A stretch of 64,000 nt of DNA, from positions 18,801,669-18,865,668 of the forward strand of contig NC_068344.1 of assembly GCF_014633365.1 (NCBI RefSeq). Reading direction: 5' to 3'. Each line of letters starts with the position of its first letter. Within the stretch, counting starts at the first letter, position 1. Source of the DNA: Diospyros lotus (lineage: Eukaryota; Streptophyta; Magnoliopsida; Ericales; Ebenaceae). Of this stretch, positions 33,698 to 46,252 are shown piece after piece. The notes beneath the pieces are model-generated. The model saw only the letters and a program-made list of their open reading frames with translations. It was not told the origin of the DNA and ran no database searches. A program made the position numbers and the translations under genes.

Positions 33698-36600
33698 TAT
33701 AACGACCTGTTAGTGGGTCTAGAGTATTTATTAAAATTTTATTTTGTATGTTATATTTTGGGGGCATCATTGGAATTAAATGTTGGGATTAATTATTTTT
33801 ATATGAGGATATTAACTGTCAGATTTAATATTTGAAATATTCGAATTAAGAGGCCATTAGCGAAAAAGTTAAGTTAGTGGAAATATTATTTTTGGAATCA
33901 ATGTATGGTGAATAGTTAAAGAATGATTGTGGATAATGGGTTTGGGCCAAGGGTTAAAAGGCCCAATAGAATTGAAGAGTTGAAATTCATTTATAAATTG
34001 GGTTGAGGCAATTGGGCTTAAAATGAATTAAATATATGTGTGTTATTTTATTTGGGGCCTAAGATGGAAGTGGGTCATTTTATGTAATTGGGCCATTGAT
34101 TTGGGCTTAGGCACATGTGTATAAAAGGTGGCATTATAATTAAATGAAAATGATAAATGTGGCAAATGGCAAAAAGGGGCATGCTTTTATGAAAAATGTG
34201 AGGGCAAAAAGGGAAATTTTATAATTTATTTGATAAAGAAAGTGAGAAAGAAATAAGAAAATGGAAAATGTCCAAATTGGGTTTAATGCCTTGTGTATAG
34301 TATGTGTAAAAAAGAAGGGTAAAAGGGGTAAATAGCCAAGGAGAGTGGTTGGCAGCCCACTCCCTCTCCATACCACCTTGCTCATTCTTTCTTCTTTCTT
34401 TGTTTTTCTCGTAAGCTCTATCTCCTTCTCTTCTCCTTTTTTGTTTCTTCTTCTTCTCTATTTTTTTGCTTCGTTGGAGCTTCAAGCGGGTAGAAAATTC
34501 AGCGTTCAGGCAACCTCTTGTCTTCTTTGGTTTTCATCAACAAGGCAAATTCCCCTTGCACTTTTTTTTTTTTTATTGTGCAAGCTTCCTTCTCATTTTC
34601 TCCTATCTTTAAGTGCAAGGTATACCCAAAGCTCTTGCTATCCTCTCTTTAATGGTGGTTTTTGAAAGTTGGTAGTTAAATATATTAGTTTCGTATTTTT
34701 CTTAAATCTTGTGGATTTCTTTCAAAGGTGTCATTGAGTCTTGTTTTGGTCTTTATGGGGCTTGTTTTCTCCATCTTTTATTCAAGGAATGACAACTTGG
34801 GGGTTAGGGTTTTGTTTGTGGGTGTTTTGGCTGTTTGTAGTTCGTGGATTTTCAGTTTCGTGTGAGTTTGGTAAACTATTAGAGCTGAAAATTTCAAAAC
34901 ATAATCTATGTATTTCGAAACTTGCTCAAACAGAAACTTTTATTTCGAAACTTGCACTTTGTATTTCAAAACTTGCTCAAATAGAAACTTATATTTCAAA
35001 ACTTGCACTCTGTATTTTGAAACTTGCTCAATAGAAACTTTACATTTCAAAACCTTGTACTCTTTAGACCATAACTTTTTGTTTCGATATCAGAATTAAG
35101 ATCCATTTTTTTTTGTTGCAGCCCTAACTCGATAAGATTTGATTTGGTATAGGATTTGAACCATTTGGGCAACTATTAAGCATGTGGGATTCCTTTGAAA
35201 TGTAGGCTTGATTCGTAGCTTTCTCATTCCTTAAAATTCCTTCAATCTTAAATTCTAGAAACGAATATTTCCACCTTAACCTGGTTATTAATATTATCAA
35301 ATAATTGCACTTAATTGATGTGGTTGAATCTATTTAAATGTTGAATTGTGTGGAATAGTTAGGAATCTTGGTGGGCAAAACTTAAGGGTGTGACTGTGTG
35401 ATAATGTTACTTGTTATAACTTTGCTTGTGGCTGTGTTGCATGGTATTGTGTTACTATATTGTTTTGCATTATGATGTTGGGCCATGGGTTGCAATTATT
35501 GGGGGGGTCATGTTTTGTATGTGTTGGGAGTGTGACCATTAGCATGACACGGTTGGCCTCTTGAGTGCTGACTTGTGAATGTTAGACAAGCATAATTCAT
35601 GTGTGTGAATTCCTACATGGGCGTAGCATGGCCTGATGCTTGACTTATGGGGGCCTTGCCATCACGTTAATGCTGCAAGAGCCATTGCATTTCGTATGTG
35701 CTGCATTACATGGCGGTGTGTCTGTGTAATTATACCGCATGGTGATGGAAATTAGGTTGTGATCATGATACGTAAGACTGGGGGTTTGAGTCCCACAGTA
35801 GCTGTATCTTGTGATGCGTAAGACTGGAGGTTGAGTCCCACAATAGCTTGTGACCTTGATGTGATTGTGAGTACTTTAGCACGTGATGATGATATATGGA
35901 GGTGGATATAATATTGATGGACGTGATATGAGAGTCTTGGGCTCATGTTATTGATTTGGTTGCATGTCCTTGGCTACTAGTAGGTTTGTATACCGGTTTT
36001 TGGGTGCTAGTGTCTGTATTTTATGTGGGCCCCAAGGACCCTATGTGTGTCGTTTATGTATATGAGACTAGTGTGTGTTTCCATATACAACATGATATGC
36101 ATGATGTTTAGGGAAATTTTGATCTATTTTCTATTATTTCTATATACTTGCTGAGCCTTGTGGCTCACATTGAAAATGTGTTTTGTTAAAATATAAAAAA
36201 TTGCATTTCTTTAAGAATGTTGTTGTTGAGTGTAGAAGGCACGAATCCAATTCATATCTCGATGTCGGGTAGTGATTTTCCTTTGACTTTGAGTTATTCA
36301 TGCCTTCATGTGTCGATCTATTGATGCCTCATTTTTCTATATACTTGCTAAGCCTTGTGGCTCATGTTGTTTCTTTTGTCATTCCAGAAAAGAAAAGATA
36401 GTTATTTGGGGCAAGTCCCGGTTAGATGTGTACAGAGATGTCCTGGCCTCAAGATCCATGGGTATAGTTGTAAGGGTGTGAGTAGAGTGTTTCATTTTGT
36501 ATTTGAAGTCTTAGTGCCCTTTTATCTTGAAAATGTATAGGTGGTAAGTCTGAGATGATGATGTAAAGAATGTTGTAATATTTATTTTGGCTCTTATTGA

Positions 36601-36719
36601 TAGAGCAAATATGAAAATTAAAAGAAATTTTTGAAATTTTTGAGTATCTGTATCCATTTTGAATGGATCTTCTCTCGACTTCCTATGTTAGCGAAAAAAT
36701 CTGGGAGTAGGGCTTGACA
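33698..36719 (+). repeat. Solo LTR, 3.0 kb (family 1, copy 1)
   Basis: It begins TATAACGACCTGTTAGTGGG (ancestral TG now TA) and ends GGGAGTAGGGCTTGACA. Flanks are CTTCT (33693-33697) and CTTCC (36720-36724). It shares start, end and internal words (CTTGCTGAGCCTTGTGGCTCA, AGATGTGTACAGA-ATGTC) with the reverse complement of 52874-55214. A TATA box (TGTATAAAAGGTGG, about 34119-34132) followed by a CT-rich leader (34370-34460) supports plus-strand sense. No internal coding region, so it is a solo LTR. It contains repeats at 34905-35056 and no gene; ORFs such as 34741-35034 are repeat-derived. Confidence 0.8.
34905..35056 (+). repeat. Short tandem repeat inside solo LTR
   Basis: About three ~50-bp units built from TATTTCGAAACTTGC, TCAAACAGAAACTT and a variant TTGCACTCTGTATTT. 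The open frames over it (ISKLAQTETFISKLALC-type) only reflect the repeat. Confidence 0.8.
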
Positions 36720-36938
36720 CTTCCCCCAAAATTTTATAGGAACCTGAGACTGGAAAAATAGAGTCCTAGCCACATTAAGTAAATGCTGATGTTTACACTT
36801 TACAACAAAATTATAGTATTAAATTGGGTTTCTACCATAGCAATGAACCTAGGAATGATGACCTTAGCATCATATTTCTGCTTCATAAGAAACACCCAAG
36901 TAAACCTTGTACAATCATCTATTAGAGTAAGAAAATAT

Positions 36939-37712
36939 TTATAACCAACATATGTGGGAACTGGATAAGGTCCCCTGAGTATCATAGTGAATAAGATCAA
37001 AAGCCTTTTTAGACATGCTATTATTGAAAACAAAAGACAACATTCTCTGCTTTGCTAATGGACATACTGAACAGGGAACATGTACATTGTCCTTTTTATT
37101 ATTAGGAAAATTCAACAATCCATTCAATGCGTCCAATTTTTCAGAAGTAAGATGACCTAGCCTACTATGCCAAGTATCTCTACTAATAACATGTGCTACC
37201 ATAACATCAGCATTACACATCCTATCTACAAATGGTTTATCAAAAGCAAGAGAATTAGAATCAAGCACATACAAACCGTTCATGAGTTCACCCTTGCCAA
37301 TCATCCTTGAATGATAGAGATCCTGGATGATACAAGAATAAGATAAGAACCTGAGACATAAAGATGATTGTGCTGCTAATGCTCTCACTGATATTAGATT
37401 AAACTTGAATTAAGGAATGTAGAGAACATTCTCTAATAATATGTAAGGAGACAACTTCATAGTTCTAATAAAAGAGACAAAAAATCGTCTATGATCAAGT
37501 AATGTCACAAATGGATTGTGAATAGGCCTTAATTGATGAAAGAATGATTGATCATAACATATATGACTTGTAACCCCTGAGTCTATTATCCAAAACTTAG
37601 GACAACTTAGGTTGGAAGTAATATTCGTTGACAAACATATACCTAAGGCTTGATCATGAGGTTTTGGAACATCTGCATCAGTCTTAACATTAGATAGATG
37701 ATTGCTCAACAT
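36939..37712 (-). pseudogene. Copia A protease and integrase zinc domain (broken)
   Basis: FWIIDSGVTSHICYDQSF at about 37600-37550 is the retropepsin DSG active site, with V in place of the usual A. The frame then breaks at 37410. WHSRLGHLTSEKLDALNGLL and CSVCPLAKQRMLSF at about 37175-37040 form the HHCC zinc-binding domain before the integrase core. Confidence 0.8.
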
Positions 37713-37839
37713 ATTTAGCAGATGCTAAAACTGTGTGGGAGTCAAAGATTGCATAAAACCTCTCATGTCTTGACTCTTGACTTGATTAATACATTTATCA
37801 TTCACCTGATTAATAATAGCAGAATTAATTTGATTAGAC

Positions 37840-38541
37840 TTTGACTGATTCAGATTGTTCCTTTGCCTAGGTTTGTATCTCGGAGGATAGCCATGAAGCT
37901 TATAACATTTCTCAATAGTGTGTCCACTATAGCCATAATGAGTACATACAGGTCTTTCTTTGTTTTAAGATCTATCAAAATTAGACCTGGTTGCTTCATG
38001 TTTAACCAAAAATAAGGTTGAATCAGTTCCATTAGCATTCATCATTGTTCTTTGATTTTCTTCTTGAGATATTAAAGCAAATACCTTATTTATAGGAGGT
38101 AGAGGATTCATAAGGAGCAGTTGACCACGGACTTGGGCATATGAATCATTTAGGCCCATTACTCTATTAAAATCTTTCCTTAAGATCATTCCATATATCA
38201 AACGCAAATTTTGAGTATATTAAACTTGTAGAAATTTCCTTAGAGATACCATTTAAAATCCATGAAATGCCAATATTATTGCTTCTGATCCAGGCATTAA
38301 GTAGAGTGATATCACCTGAAGGTCGCACAATTGTACCATTGATGAACCCCAATTTGTTCTTCACAGACAAGGCGATAGTGATCGAATAGCTCCAAGAGAC
38401 GTAGTTCTCTCCAATTAACGGCTGAGAAACAAGAACAAGACTAGGGCTATCTGAATGGGGGATGAAGAAAGGACTAGAATTGACGTTGACGGCGGAATGG
38501 CTCATTGACGAAGGAGATGCATTGGGAGTGAGAGACACCAT
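37840..38541 (-). pseudogene. Copia A gag with degenerate zinc knuckle
   Basis: The start at 38541 (MVSLTPNASPSSMSHSAVNV) is followed by SQPLIGENYVSWSYSITIAL and NAWIRSNNIGISWILNGISK, a retrotransposon gag (UBN2-like) pattern, and MGLNDSYAQVRGQLLLMNPL in a second frame at about 38170-38110. The zinc knuckle near 37950-37890 reads CTHYGYSGHTIEKCYK, with the second Cys changed to Tyr. Gag forms the particle that packages element RNA. Confidence 0.85.
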
Positions 38542-38764
38542 GAAGGAAGAGGCATTTTAAACAGACAATACAAGATAAACAAAAAACCAGATCTATCCAA
38601 AATAATAAGATTGCTGGAGGAAATCAACGGAAGAAACCAAAGGCGATCAAGAGAAAACGTAAAAAAAAAGAGATGAGAATGAAGCAATCAAATATAACAA
38701 CGAGATTGAAATGGAATCGTCAAAGAAGAGGTCGAAAACAAGACTCAAATTGTCGAACACAAAA

Positions 38765-41541
38765 TGTAAGCACCCCTGCCCGGATATCCCAACCACCAGG
38801 ACTACCTGAATGGAAGCGCCTATGGAAGGAGAAAGAATGAAACACAAGACAAGAACTACCCTGGCATGCATACACAAGAATTAAAACAACAGAAGCAAAC
38901 TTATATACATGCATGCACTATGGGAACATTGCTAACACAACGGTCACAAGATCAATAAATGAATACAGACTCCTGTGCCAACATACACGAGACTCGAGGA
39001 AAGACTTGGCATAGTAAAAATAATAGAGTAAATCCTACTCAACCATCAGATTTGACAGGGATTGACGGAACTGCCTGTACACCATACCGACTCTGCTGCT
39101 AAAAGCTGACTCCCTTGCCCACGCTACCACTACCTGGAATGATGGAAAGCAAAGTGAGTCGAGAGACTCAGCAAGCATAAAGAAAGAAAGGCTGAAAGCT
39201 GTATAGATCCAATAAGCTTTCCCCCAGAACACCAACCCCCAAGCACACACAAGCCATGAGATGCTACCACACAAAAGTATAGCATAAGGAAAGCACATAC
39301 CGGTCCTTGGGGCCCACACAAGACACACGACACCCAAGTCCCATACCAACCTACCGCTACCCTGAAAGGCAACATAAATCTCCAACAAACTTGCGCGTGT
39401 TGTCCTGGGTTGGTGCTCCCTTCACCCGTGTGTCCGTGTCGGTACTCCCGACACCCGAGCCATAGGCTCCCTTGAAACGGTCCTCCCATCTGAGATCTGA
39501 AAATTACCAATAACCATGCAATGCACATAAAAATGCAATGGCGTAGTGAGCATCAACGTGATACACTGGCGCCCATACATCCAGGCATCAGGGCATGCTC
39601 TGCCCACATAGTAAACCACACGCGATGCATATGCCTGTGCTAGATGCAACCTAACCAAGCTAGAATGTTCGTGTCCAAGCATACTCAATAAATGAATATC
39701 CCAACATGTATCCTGTACCCATGTGCATATCAAATCATGAACAGTAATACAATGTAACTAGTCATGCAGTAAATCACATACTAGCAGAGCTAGTCAGCAG
39801 TGCTCGGCACCGGTCAACGGCCAGTGACTAGGAGTGTCCACCCGATGGTCCACTTCAGCGCTGTACAATAGTCTACCCAACGTCATCAAACAGCTGACCC
39901 CTGCCCTATTGCTCATAGCTCTATTCGAACTATAAATAAACCCTAGAAAACCTTAAATAATCCTGCACGTCTAGGAATCTAGTCCCCAAGCTGGGTTCGG
40001 CATCATTCCGAAAGGAATGGGGGCGGTACAAACCTCCGTAGGCTTTCAACAATTAAATTCTAGAAATCCAAATTTAATTTAAATTAAAATAAATGAATAA
40101 TAATTCAACAAATAAAGCTAGGCGCCGAATTAGAGTAAGAGAGGTGATAAAATACGAGAAACCATGAAGTCTCTCACGGGAATTAAAGAACAGAAAGAGA
40201 TGGTTAAGAGCTTGCCTTTACACAATCGTTTCTAGCCTTTCTTGCGCTCCTGCTGCGAAGTAAAATGTTTAATAGTGATTAATAAAATCGTGGCTCACAT
40301 TAATTAAATCTACCCATGATATAAATAATTTAGTCGTCTAAAATCCCATGTAGGCTTATCACAAATAAAATCGCAATAAGTCTCATATTTATTTTAAATT
40401 AAATCACGCTAATAAAATCCTCGAATCCATCTTAATAAATTAAATTTAAATCAAACAATTCAAAATTCTATAATTAATAAACGGCCGAAACAGACGAAGG
40501 GAGGTTAAATAAATTGACAACGAAAGGAACGTTGTAGAGGGTATAAAGAACTTGCCTTAACGAAGATATCTTTAGGCTTGTTCTGTCCCAAAGCAGTAAA
40601 AATTATACAAACTGCAACACCCCAATAATTTGCCAGAATTAATAAAATTGGCCTCTAAACAAAATTTCAACCGTACAGAATAATTATTACTAGCTTCTCT
40701 ACTTATCTGGCTAATTAAAACTTCGATTAAACTTGATTTAATCTTGATTTCCACCCCAATTCTTCCAATTTTTCGAGCTCGTGTACGCTGTCTTTTTTTC
40801 CAATTGGTTTGCTGCTTCTGAAGCAGTAAAAATGCCTGAATTCGGGCTTAAATTTGTGCAAAAAGAAGCGGACGAGAGGGAGCCACGTGGCAGCCACTGG
40901 GAGGCCACCACCTCAATCGAAATGGCGTCATTTCGGACGCCTATAGCTGATTAAAAATTAGCAAAATTCCCAGCTCGTTCGCGCACTCGCGGGCTCGAAC
41001 CCGCGTTCGCCCCTGCCTCCACACGCCCGCGTGCCAGCTGCGCTGGCTGCCTCCTTCAACTATTAAGCGTCCTTAATTAAATTTAAGGGACCCTCAGCCA
41101 ACTTTCGAGATTTGCACCAGCGCCCCAACACTTTGAAAAACTTCACTTGCACCCCACATTTAATTACACTAACACCCCCAGTATTCCTAAAACCTCACCT
41201 AATTATTTCCTTCATTTCCATAAATACTCTCAAATAATTTAATTAAATACCTAAATTTCCTATTTCGTCAAAATTACATAAATAAACATTTTTCTTAAAT
41301 CTCCAAATACCCAAGTAAATTAATATTTCCTTTTAACACACAAATATTCAATAATCACCACAAATACGATAATTAATAAAGATTAACCATTTTCAAATAA
41401 TTTAATTAATTACCTTTAATTCCTTATTTTCCTCAAAACCACATAAATAAATACTTCCTCTTAAATTCTCAAATATTCAATAATGTCCTCAAACACCGAT
41501 TTGAATAATTATTATGTATTTTCAAATTTTGAGATATTACA
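38765..41541 (-). repeat. Solo LTR, 2.8 kb (family 2, copy 2)
   Basis: It begins TGTAAGCACCCCTGCCCGGA and ends TTTGAGATATTACA, with perfect CAAAA duplications (38760-38764 and 41542-41546). It lies in the 5' leader of copia A, between gag and the primer site. It aligns with 21611-25065 but lacks the MITE, giving the empty site at about 39273. No internal region or gene; ORFs at 39035-39733 (minus) are treated as chance. Confidence 0.9.
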
Positions 41542-41610
41542 CAAAACCTCGGAGAATTGACCATGAGAGAAATCGACACAAAGGAAAGGGAAAACATACG
41601 CCCTAATTTT

Positions 41611-41622
41611 GCTCTGATACCA
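41611..41622 (-). promoter_or_regulatory. Primer binding site of copia A
   Basis: The minus strand reads TGGTATCAGAGC, a perfect plant initiator-Met-tRNA primer site. Confidence 0.9.
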
Positions 41623-41813
41623 TATTACAACAAAGACAAGGAAGATGTATAAAATGCTTCATTGATCTTTCATTCAAAGATCTTGGCCCTTTAAATACCT
41701 AGAAATATTATAGTCTAATTACAAGAATTAATGCCATTGGTTTATCAAACAATATAACATACAAAATATAAATATAAAAAAAAAAACAAAATACAACAAA
41801 ATCTACTCTAATA
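41623..41813 (-). repeat. 5' LTR of copia A
   Basis: 191 bp with the same ends as the 3' copy; differences include a poly-A expansion at about 41776-41786 and a small deletion near 41712. The primer site is next to it at 41611-41622. Confidence 0.9.
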
Positions 41814-42137
41814 AATCCCCCTCCCATCAATAACTTTTTAAAAGAGAGTTTTGCTAACTTTTTATCTAATATATTTTATTTTTTGATACTAGAATTTTTT
41901 ACTGATTATTAGTAAATGTCTCGTATTTGAAATATTTTATTAAGCAGCAAAGGTATTGGAATGCTAAAAATAAAATATATTATACACACACCTTAACTAG
42001 TGTCCCTAGTACACTAGTTAACAAAAACTTTTTACAAAAGTGGATCTATACAATAAAATGTGGTCTTAACTAGTTTTTAAACCTAGCCAAATACCATATA
42101 AAGTACCATTAATTTTTCTAAAACATAACTTTATTTT
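41814..42137. other. AT-rich non-coding region
   Basis: Nothing recognisable between the copia A target duplication and the start of the next repeat. Confidence 0.5.
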
Positions 42138-44080
42138 GTTAGTAATATGCCATAATTCTAGATTTAGATGACATCTAAATGAGAAATTTGATGTGTTCTT
42201 GTACATAATAAAATAACAATTTATTTTCATCCATGAGTCTCCAATTTTGTATGAAAGAGTCTCTTGATTTCTTGTTAGAGATCGCATTTTTAAGTTGTTA
42301 AGAATATGAAAACAAGATTCTTTAGTACAATAAATCTTAAATTGTTTCAAGTCCTTAACTTCCTTAAATGGAGACTTTAATCAAGTGTGTACGGACTAGT
42401 ACATATGCTTACTACTTTGATTAGTATGAAATATTAGTGATAAAGGGTGGTGAATTATATGCTACAAAGCATGAGATGTTTATAGTAAACGTGTGGGTGA
42501 TTGTTGGTTAAACAACGCACGAAATGTGATATTGATAACAAATAACATGACTAATAGAATTAATGATTTGTTATTAGTTACGATTTTGTAACTAGTTCTC
42601 CAACTTGAAGTAACATGGTTGTTTTGTGTATTGGTGTGTGAAATTTATTGGTGATGTGGACTCATCTAATTACAAGGTGGGAATGTTCATTATGTGGTCT
42701 CATTTGACTGGTATATGAAGGCAAATGTTTGCCAGCTAGGATCCATTATCTCCAACGTGAGGTGAACATCTTATACGATCTTCTGTTGGTATGTGATAGG
42801 AGAAGTTCTTGGCTAAGGCATAAATGATTGAAAATTAGTTTTCAATATGTCATTATTTAGTCATATGTTAAGTTTTGATGTGATAAGAAAATGAGAAGAT
42901 AATCTTGATGATGATGAACAAAACAATGTATTAGAGATAGAAGATGATAGAAGTATAATAGAGTAAGGCATAAAATCAATTGAGTATATTGAAATATTAA
43001 TCGAGTACAAAACCTCTGTTACTTGAATAAAATGTCAATCTAGGCTATTGAGTCATATTCATCTACTCAATCGAGTAAAATTCATTTCTAATTGAGTAAG
43101 TTAATTTTAGCTAAGAGATAATCGATTAAAAGTTAAAATGTATTCGAGTATGAATCCATGTTGAACTAAATATGCCTTTGTAATCGAATGATTATTGCAA
43201 GTTTATGTCAGAACAAAATTAATCAATTACTTAAAATTTGTAATTGAGTAAGCATCTAAATGTACCCGAATAAATTAAATTTGTAATCAACTACTTGTTC
43301 TCCAGTGATCTATCAAGTCTCTGGAATTTTGATGTAATTGAGTATTCAAATTTGTAATAAAGTAAAAGATAAAACATAATCGATTAAATAAACTTTTGTA
43401 ATTGAGTGATTATTGCAAGTTTCTGATAGAGCAAAAGTAATCGAGTACTAAATTTTGTAATCGAATAAACATCTAAATGCACTCGAGTAAATCTAAATTG
43501 TAATTAGTACTTATTTACCAACGATTAGTCAAATCTCTAGAACTTTAATGTAATCGAGTATTCGAAATTGTAATCAAGTAAATGTTAGAATATAATCAAC
43601 TAAATTTGGCAATTCAATCAAGTAAGCTTTATAAATTTCTATTGCAAAAATTTAATAGAGTATAATGATTTTGTAATCGAGTAAATTTGAAAAATAGTCG
43701 AATACAAACTAAATGCACTCGAGTATCCATAAAAATTAGTTAATTAAATTGCAATGTGTAATTGAGTAAAATTTGAGAGTTTTTGAATTTATAGCCATTA
43801 AGAGCATTTAATGCACGTATTTCTACTTTTCAGAGTATAATTCAGACTATTTATTCATTAAAAATGATTTAATAACTACTTTGTGAGATTGTTTAGACAT
43901 AAAAAATGACAGTTACAAAGAAGGCAATTTTGTATTCTAGTATTTCCAACATAAGCATTAAAGAGAGGAACACTGTATAAGGAGCTGGTGTTTAAGGAAG
44001 CAAAGTAGAAAGCTAATACAGGATTGATGCACTAAAGAGAACCTGAGAACTCAAAGCTTTCAAGTGTGCTTCATTGCTTC

Positions 44081-44771
44081 TATTGGGCTAAGACATGCAT
44101 ACACACACATACAAATGTCCCAACCACCTCTAACATAGGAAGATAATAACAAAGACAGTTCCCACAAAATAGATCAAAGCAGCACAAACATAAATACAGT
44201 GAAAGAGGCATTAGGTTTTTACCGTGGTTCACCCTAAAATAGGGCTACGTCCACGTTGAGTTCCGGTTTAAGGGAGCTCACTGCACTATAATGATGATGA
44301 TAGATATACACCCTCAGCTTGTCAACACTCCAAACAAATACAGCAAGACAAGTAAGTAAGATGGTAACAGTAATAGCTTACAACCATAAACGAGCCAACA
44401 CACAAGATCTGTAGGACTCGAATAGCACTGAAGGGGAGGATGACAGCAGTAGACAGAAGAGATCAGTGAGCGCTAGTATATCGCCATAGATCGCAGCTAG
44501 GGTTTAAATAGCCACGTGAGAGGATAGGTTCTGGAGAGAAGATCGGCAGATTTAGGGCTAAGGATGAGATGCGGTTGTAACAAATGAAGACCAGGTCATT
44601 TATATGGGAGAGCATTGGATGGGCCATGGAGCTAACAGATCGCGGAGGTTGCTGAATGGGCCAAGCCCAATTGCCATCCATCCAGCAAGGCCACGGGAGG
44701 TTGCTAAATGGGTCAAGCCCACTAACCTTCCATCCTGCGGCCCTCTTTGAGTTGGGGCTTCACTATCAACA
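44081..44771 (-). repeat. 3' LTR of copia B
   Basis: 691 bp, starting TATTGGGCTAAGACATG on the plus strand (the terminal G of the CA end is changed) and ending CACTATCAACA. The adjacent minus-strand tract CTTCAAGGTGGAGAA at 44772-44786 is the polypurine tract. Confidence 0.95.
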
Positions 44772-44858
44772 TTCTCCACCTTGAAGACTCAACACAAACT
44801 TGTAGAATAGTGCAGCATGCTTCAACCTCTCACCTTCATCACTCTAGTTGGTTTTGGG

Positions 44859-46252
44859 TCAACCAACATGAATGTGCAGCAAATCCAAACAGTGTTTGAA
44901 TTTTGCTGTTGACACCACCTTAGTCCCCATGTCGGCTGGATTCTCTTCAGTAGGAACTTTCTGAATGCTTACCTTTCTTGTTGCAACCTGATCTCTGACA
45001 TAATGGTATTTTATGTTTATATGTTTTGATCGTTCATGGTACACCGGATTTTTACACAAGTGTATAGCACTCTGATTGTCACAAAATATGTCAGCATTTC
45101 TTACCAGTAAGTGGATTTCAGCTAGTATACCTTGAAGCCAAATGGCTTCCTTAAATGCATCAGTCAAAGCCACGTATTCTGCCTCAGTAGAAGATAGCGG
45201 AACCAATGGCTACAGCTGTGCTTTCCAGCTGATGCAATTACCTCTAAGAGAAAACATATAGGCTGTTGTGGATTTTCTAGTGTCATGATCACCTGCAAAA
45301 TCAGAGTCTACATACCCAACAAGATCAAGATTTTCACCTCTTTTCATATAATTTAACCCTACTCCGGTTGTACCTTTAATATATCTCAGAACATATTTCA
45401 GTGCATCCCAATGTGATTTTCCCGGATTAGACATAAATCGGCTAAGCAATGAAATAGAGTATGCAAGGTCAGGTCTAGTGCTTATCATTGAATACATGAT
45501 AGTCCCTATTACATTAGCATAAGGAATATCTTCCATTTTAATATGTTCAGCATTAGTTTTAGGGCATTGAGATTTTGATAAAATGAAATGTCCAGCTAGG
45601 GGAGTGTTTAAAGGTTTACAGCCAGCCATGCCAAACTTAATTATTGTTTTTTTTCCAAATAATCATGTTGATGAATTTTCATAAAATATTTGCTTCTATT
45701 CCTTTCAATTTTCATACCAAGAATTTTATTTGCAGGACCTAAGTCTTTCATGTCAAAGTTGTCATTTAATTGAGACTGTAAGTTTTTAATTTTAGACTTA
45801 GATTTGCTGATCAATAGAATGTCATCAACATATAGAAGCAGGTAAACAGGTTCATCAGATATTATAAAGTAAAAACAGGCATCGTAGTTGCTTCTAATAA
45901 AACCAGCTTTCAATGCAAAATCATCAAACTTTTTATACCATTGCCGTGGGGATTGTTTTAATCCATATAGAGATTTTTTAAGTAAGCAAACATGTTCTGG
46001 ATGAGAAGGATCTACATAGCCAACAGGTTGATCCATATATATAAGTTCTTCTAGATCCCCATGTAAGAAAGCTGTTTTAACATCTAATTGTTCTAGTTCT
46101 AAGTCAAAATGAGCAACAATAGCTAGCATCAGTCGAATTGTTTTAAACCTTACAACTGGTGAGTAAATTTCAGTATAGTCTATCCCTTCCCTTCGGGTAA
46201 ACCCCTTAGTAACTAGGCGAGCCTTATACCTGATAGGATCAGATTTGTTCAT
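44859..46252 (-). pseudogene. Copia B reverse transcriptase and RNase H, three pieces
   Basis: 46252-45641 has RYKARLVTKGFTRREGIDYT, VKTAFLHGDLEELIYMDQPV and the intact catalytic YVDD in YLLLYVDDILLIS. The frame is lost at an A8 run (GGAAAAAAAACAAT) near 45645. 45629-45210 has GCKPLNTPLAGHF, MYSMISTRPDLAYSISLLSR and RNase H SDFAGDHDTRKSTTAYMF, ending CISWKAQL and a TAG. The TAG sits where a Gln codon is usual, and the frame resumes PLVPLSSTEAEYVAL, CDNQSAIHLCKNPVYHERSK and GTKVVSTAKFKHCLDLL to 44859. So one frameshift between integrase and RT, one in RT and one stop in RNase H. Confidence 0.95.

Larger units (their letters stand above)
33471..37033 (-). pseudogene. Copia A integrase, interrupted by a solo LTR
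   Basis: The N-terminal core is at 37033-36800 (YVGYKYFLTLIDDCTRFTWV, FLMKQKYDAK). The C-terminal side resumes at about 36785 (KHQHLLNVARTLFFQSQVPI) and runs up to the insertion at 36719; beyond it, from 33697, the frame continues CVQTVTLLINRTLA and VFECSCFASTLSFPR. Reading across the excised LTR is seamless (FWG|KCVQ). A deletion between VETQFNT and KHQHLLN removes about 60 residues that include the DNG block with the second catalytic Asp and the QQNG-ER block. The protein could not have integrated DNA even before the LTR landed. Confidence 0.85.
26402..41813 (-). mobile_element. Ty1/copia element A, split by three later insertions
   Basis: Matching LTRs lie at 26402-26584 and 41623-41813, and AATCC flanks both outer ends (26397-26401 and 41814-41818), a perfect 5-bp target duplication. 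On the minus strand the order is LTR, primer site, gag, zinc knuckle, protease, integrase, RT, RNase H, polypurine tract, LTR. Subtracting the Harbinger (26640-31505), the solo LTR at 33698-36719 and the solo LTR at 38765-41541 leaves about 4.7 kb, the normal copia size. All domains carry lesions. Confidence 0.9.

Noticed and set aside
34741..35099. ORFs with repeated SKLALCISKLAQ-type peptide
   Set aside because: The peptide is the translation of a short tandem repeat in a solo LTR.
44463..44681. 72-codon ORF repeated at 49581-49778
   Set aside because: It is part of both LTRs of copia B and is repeated for that reason only.
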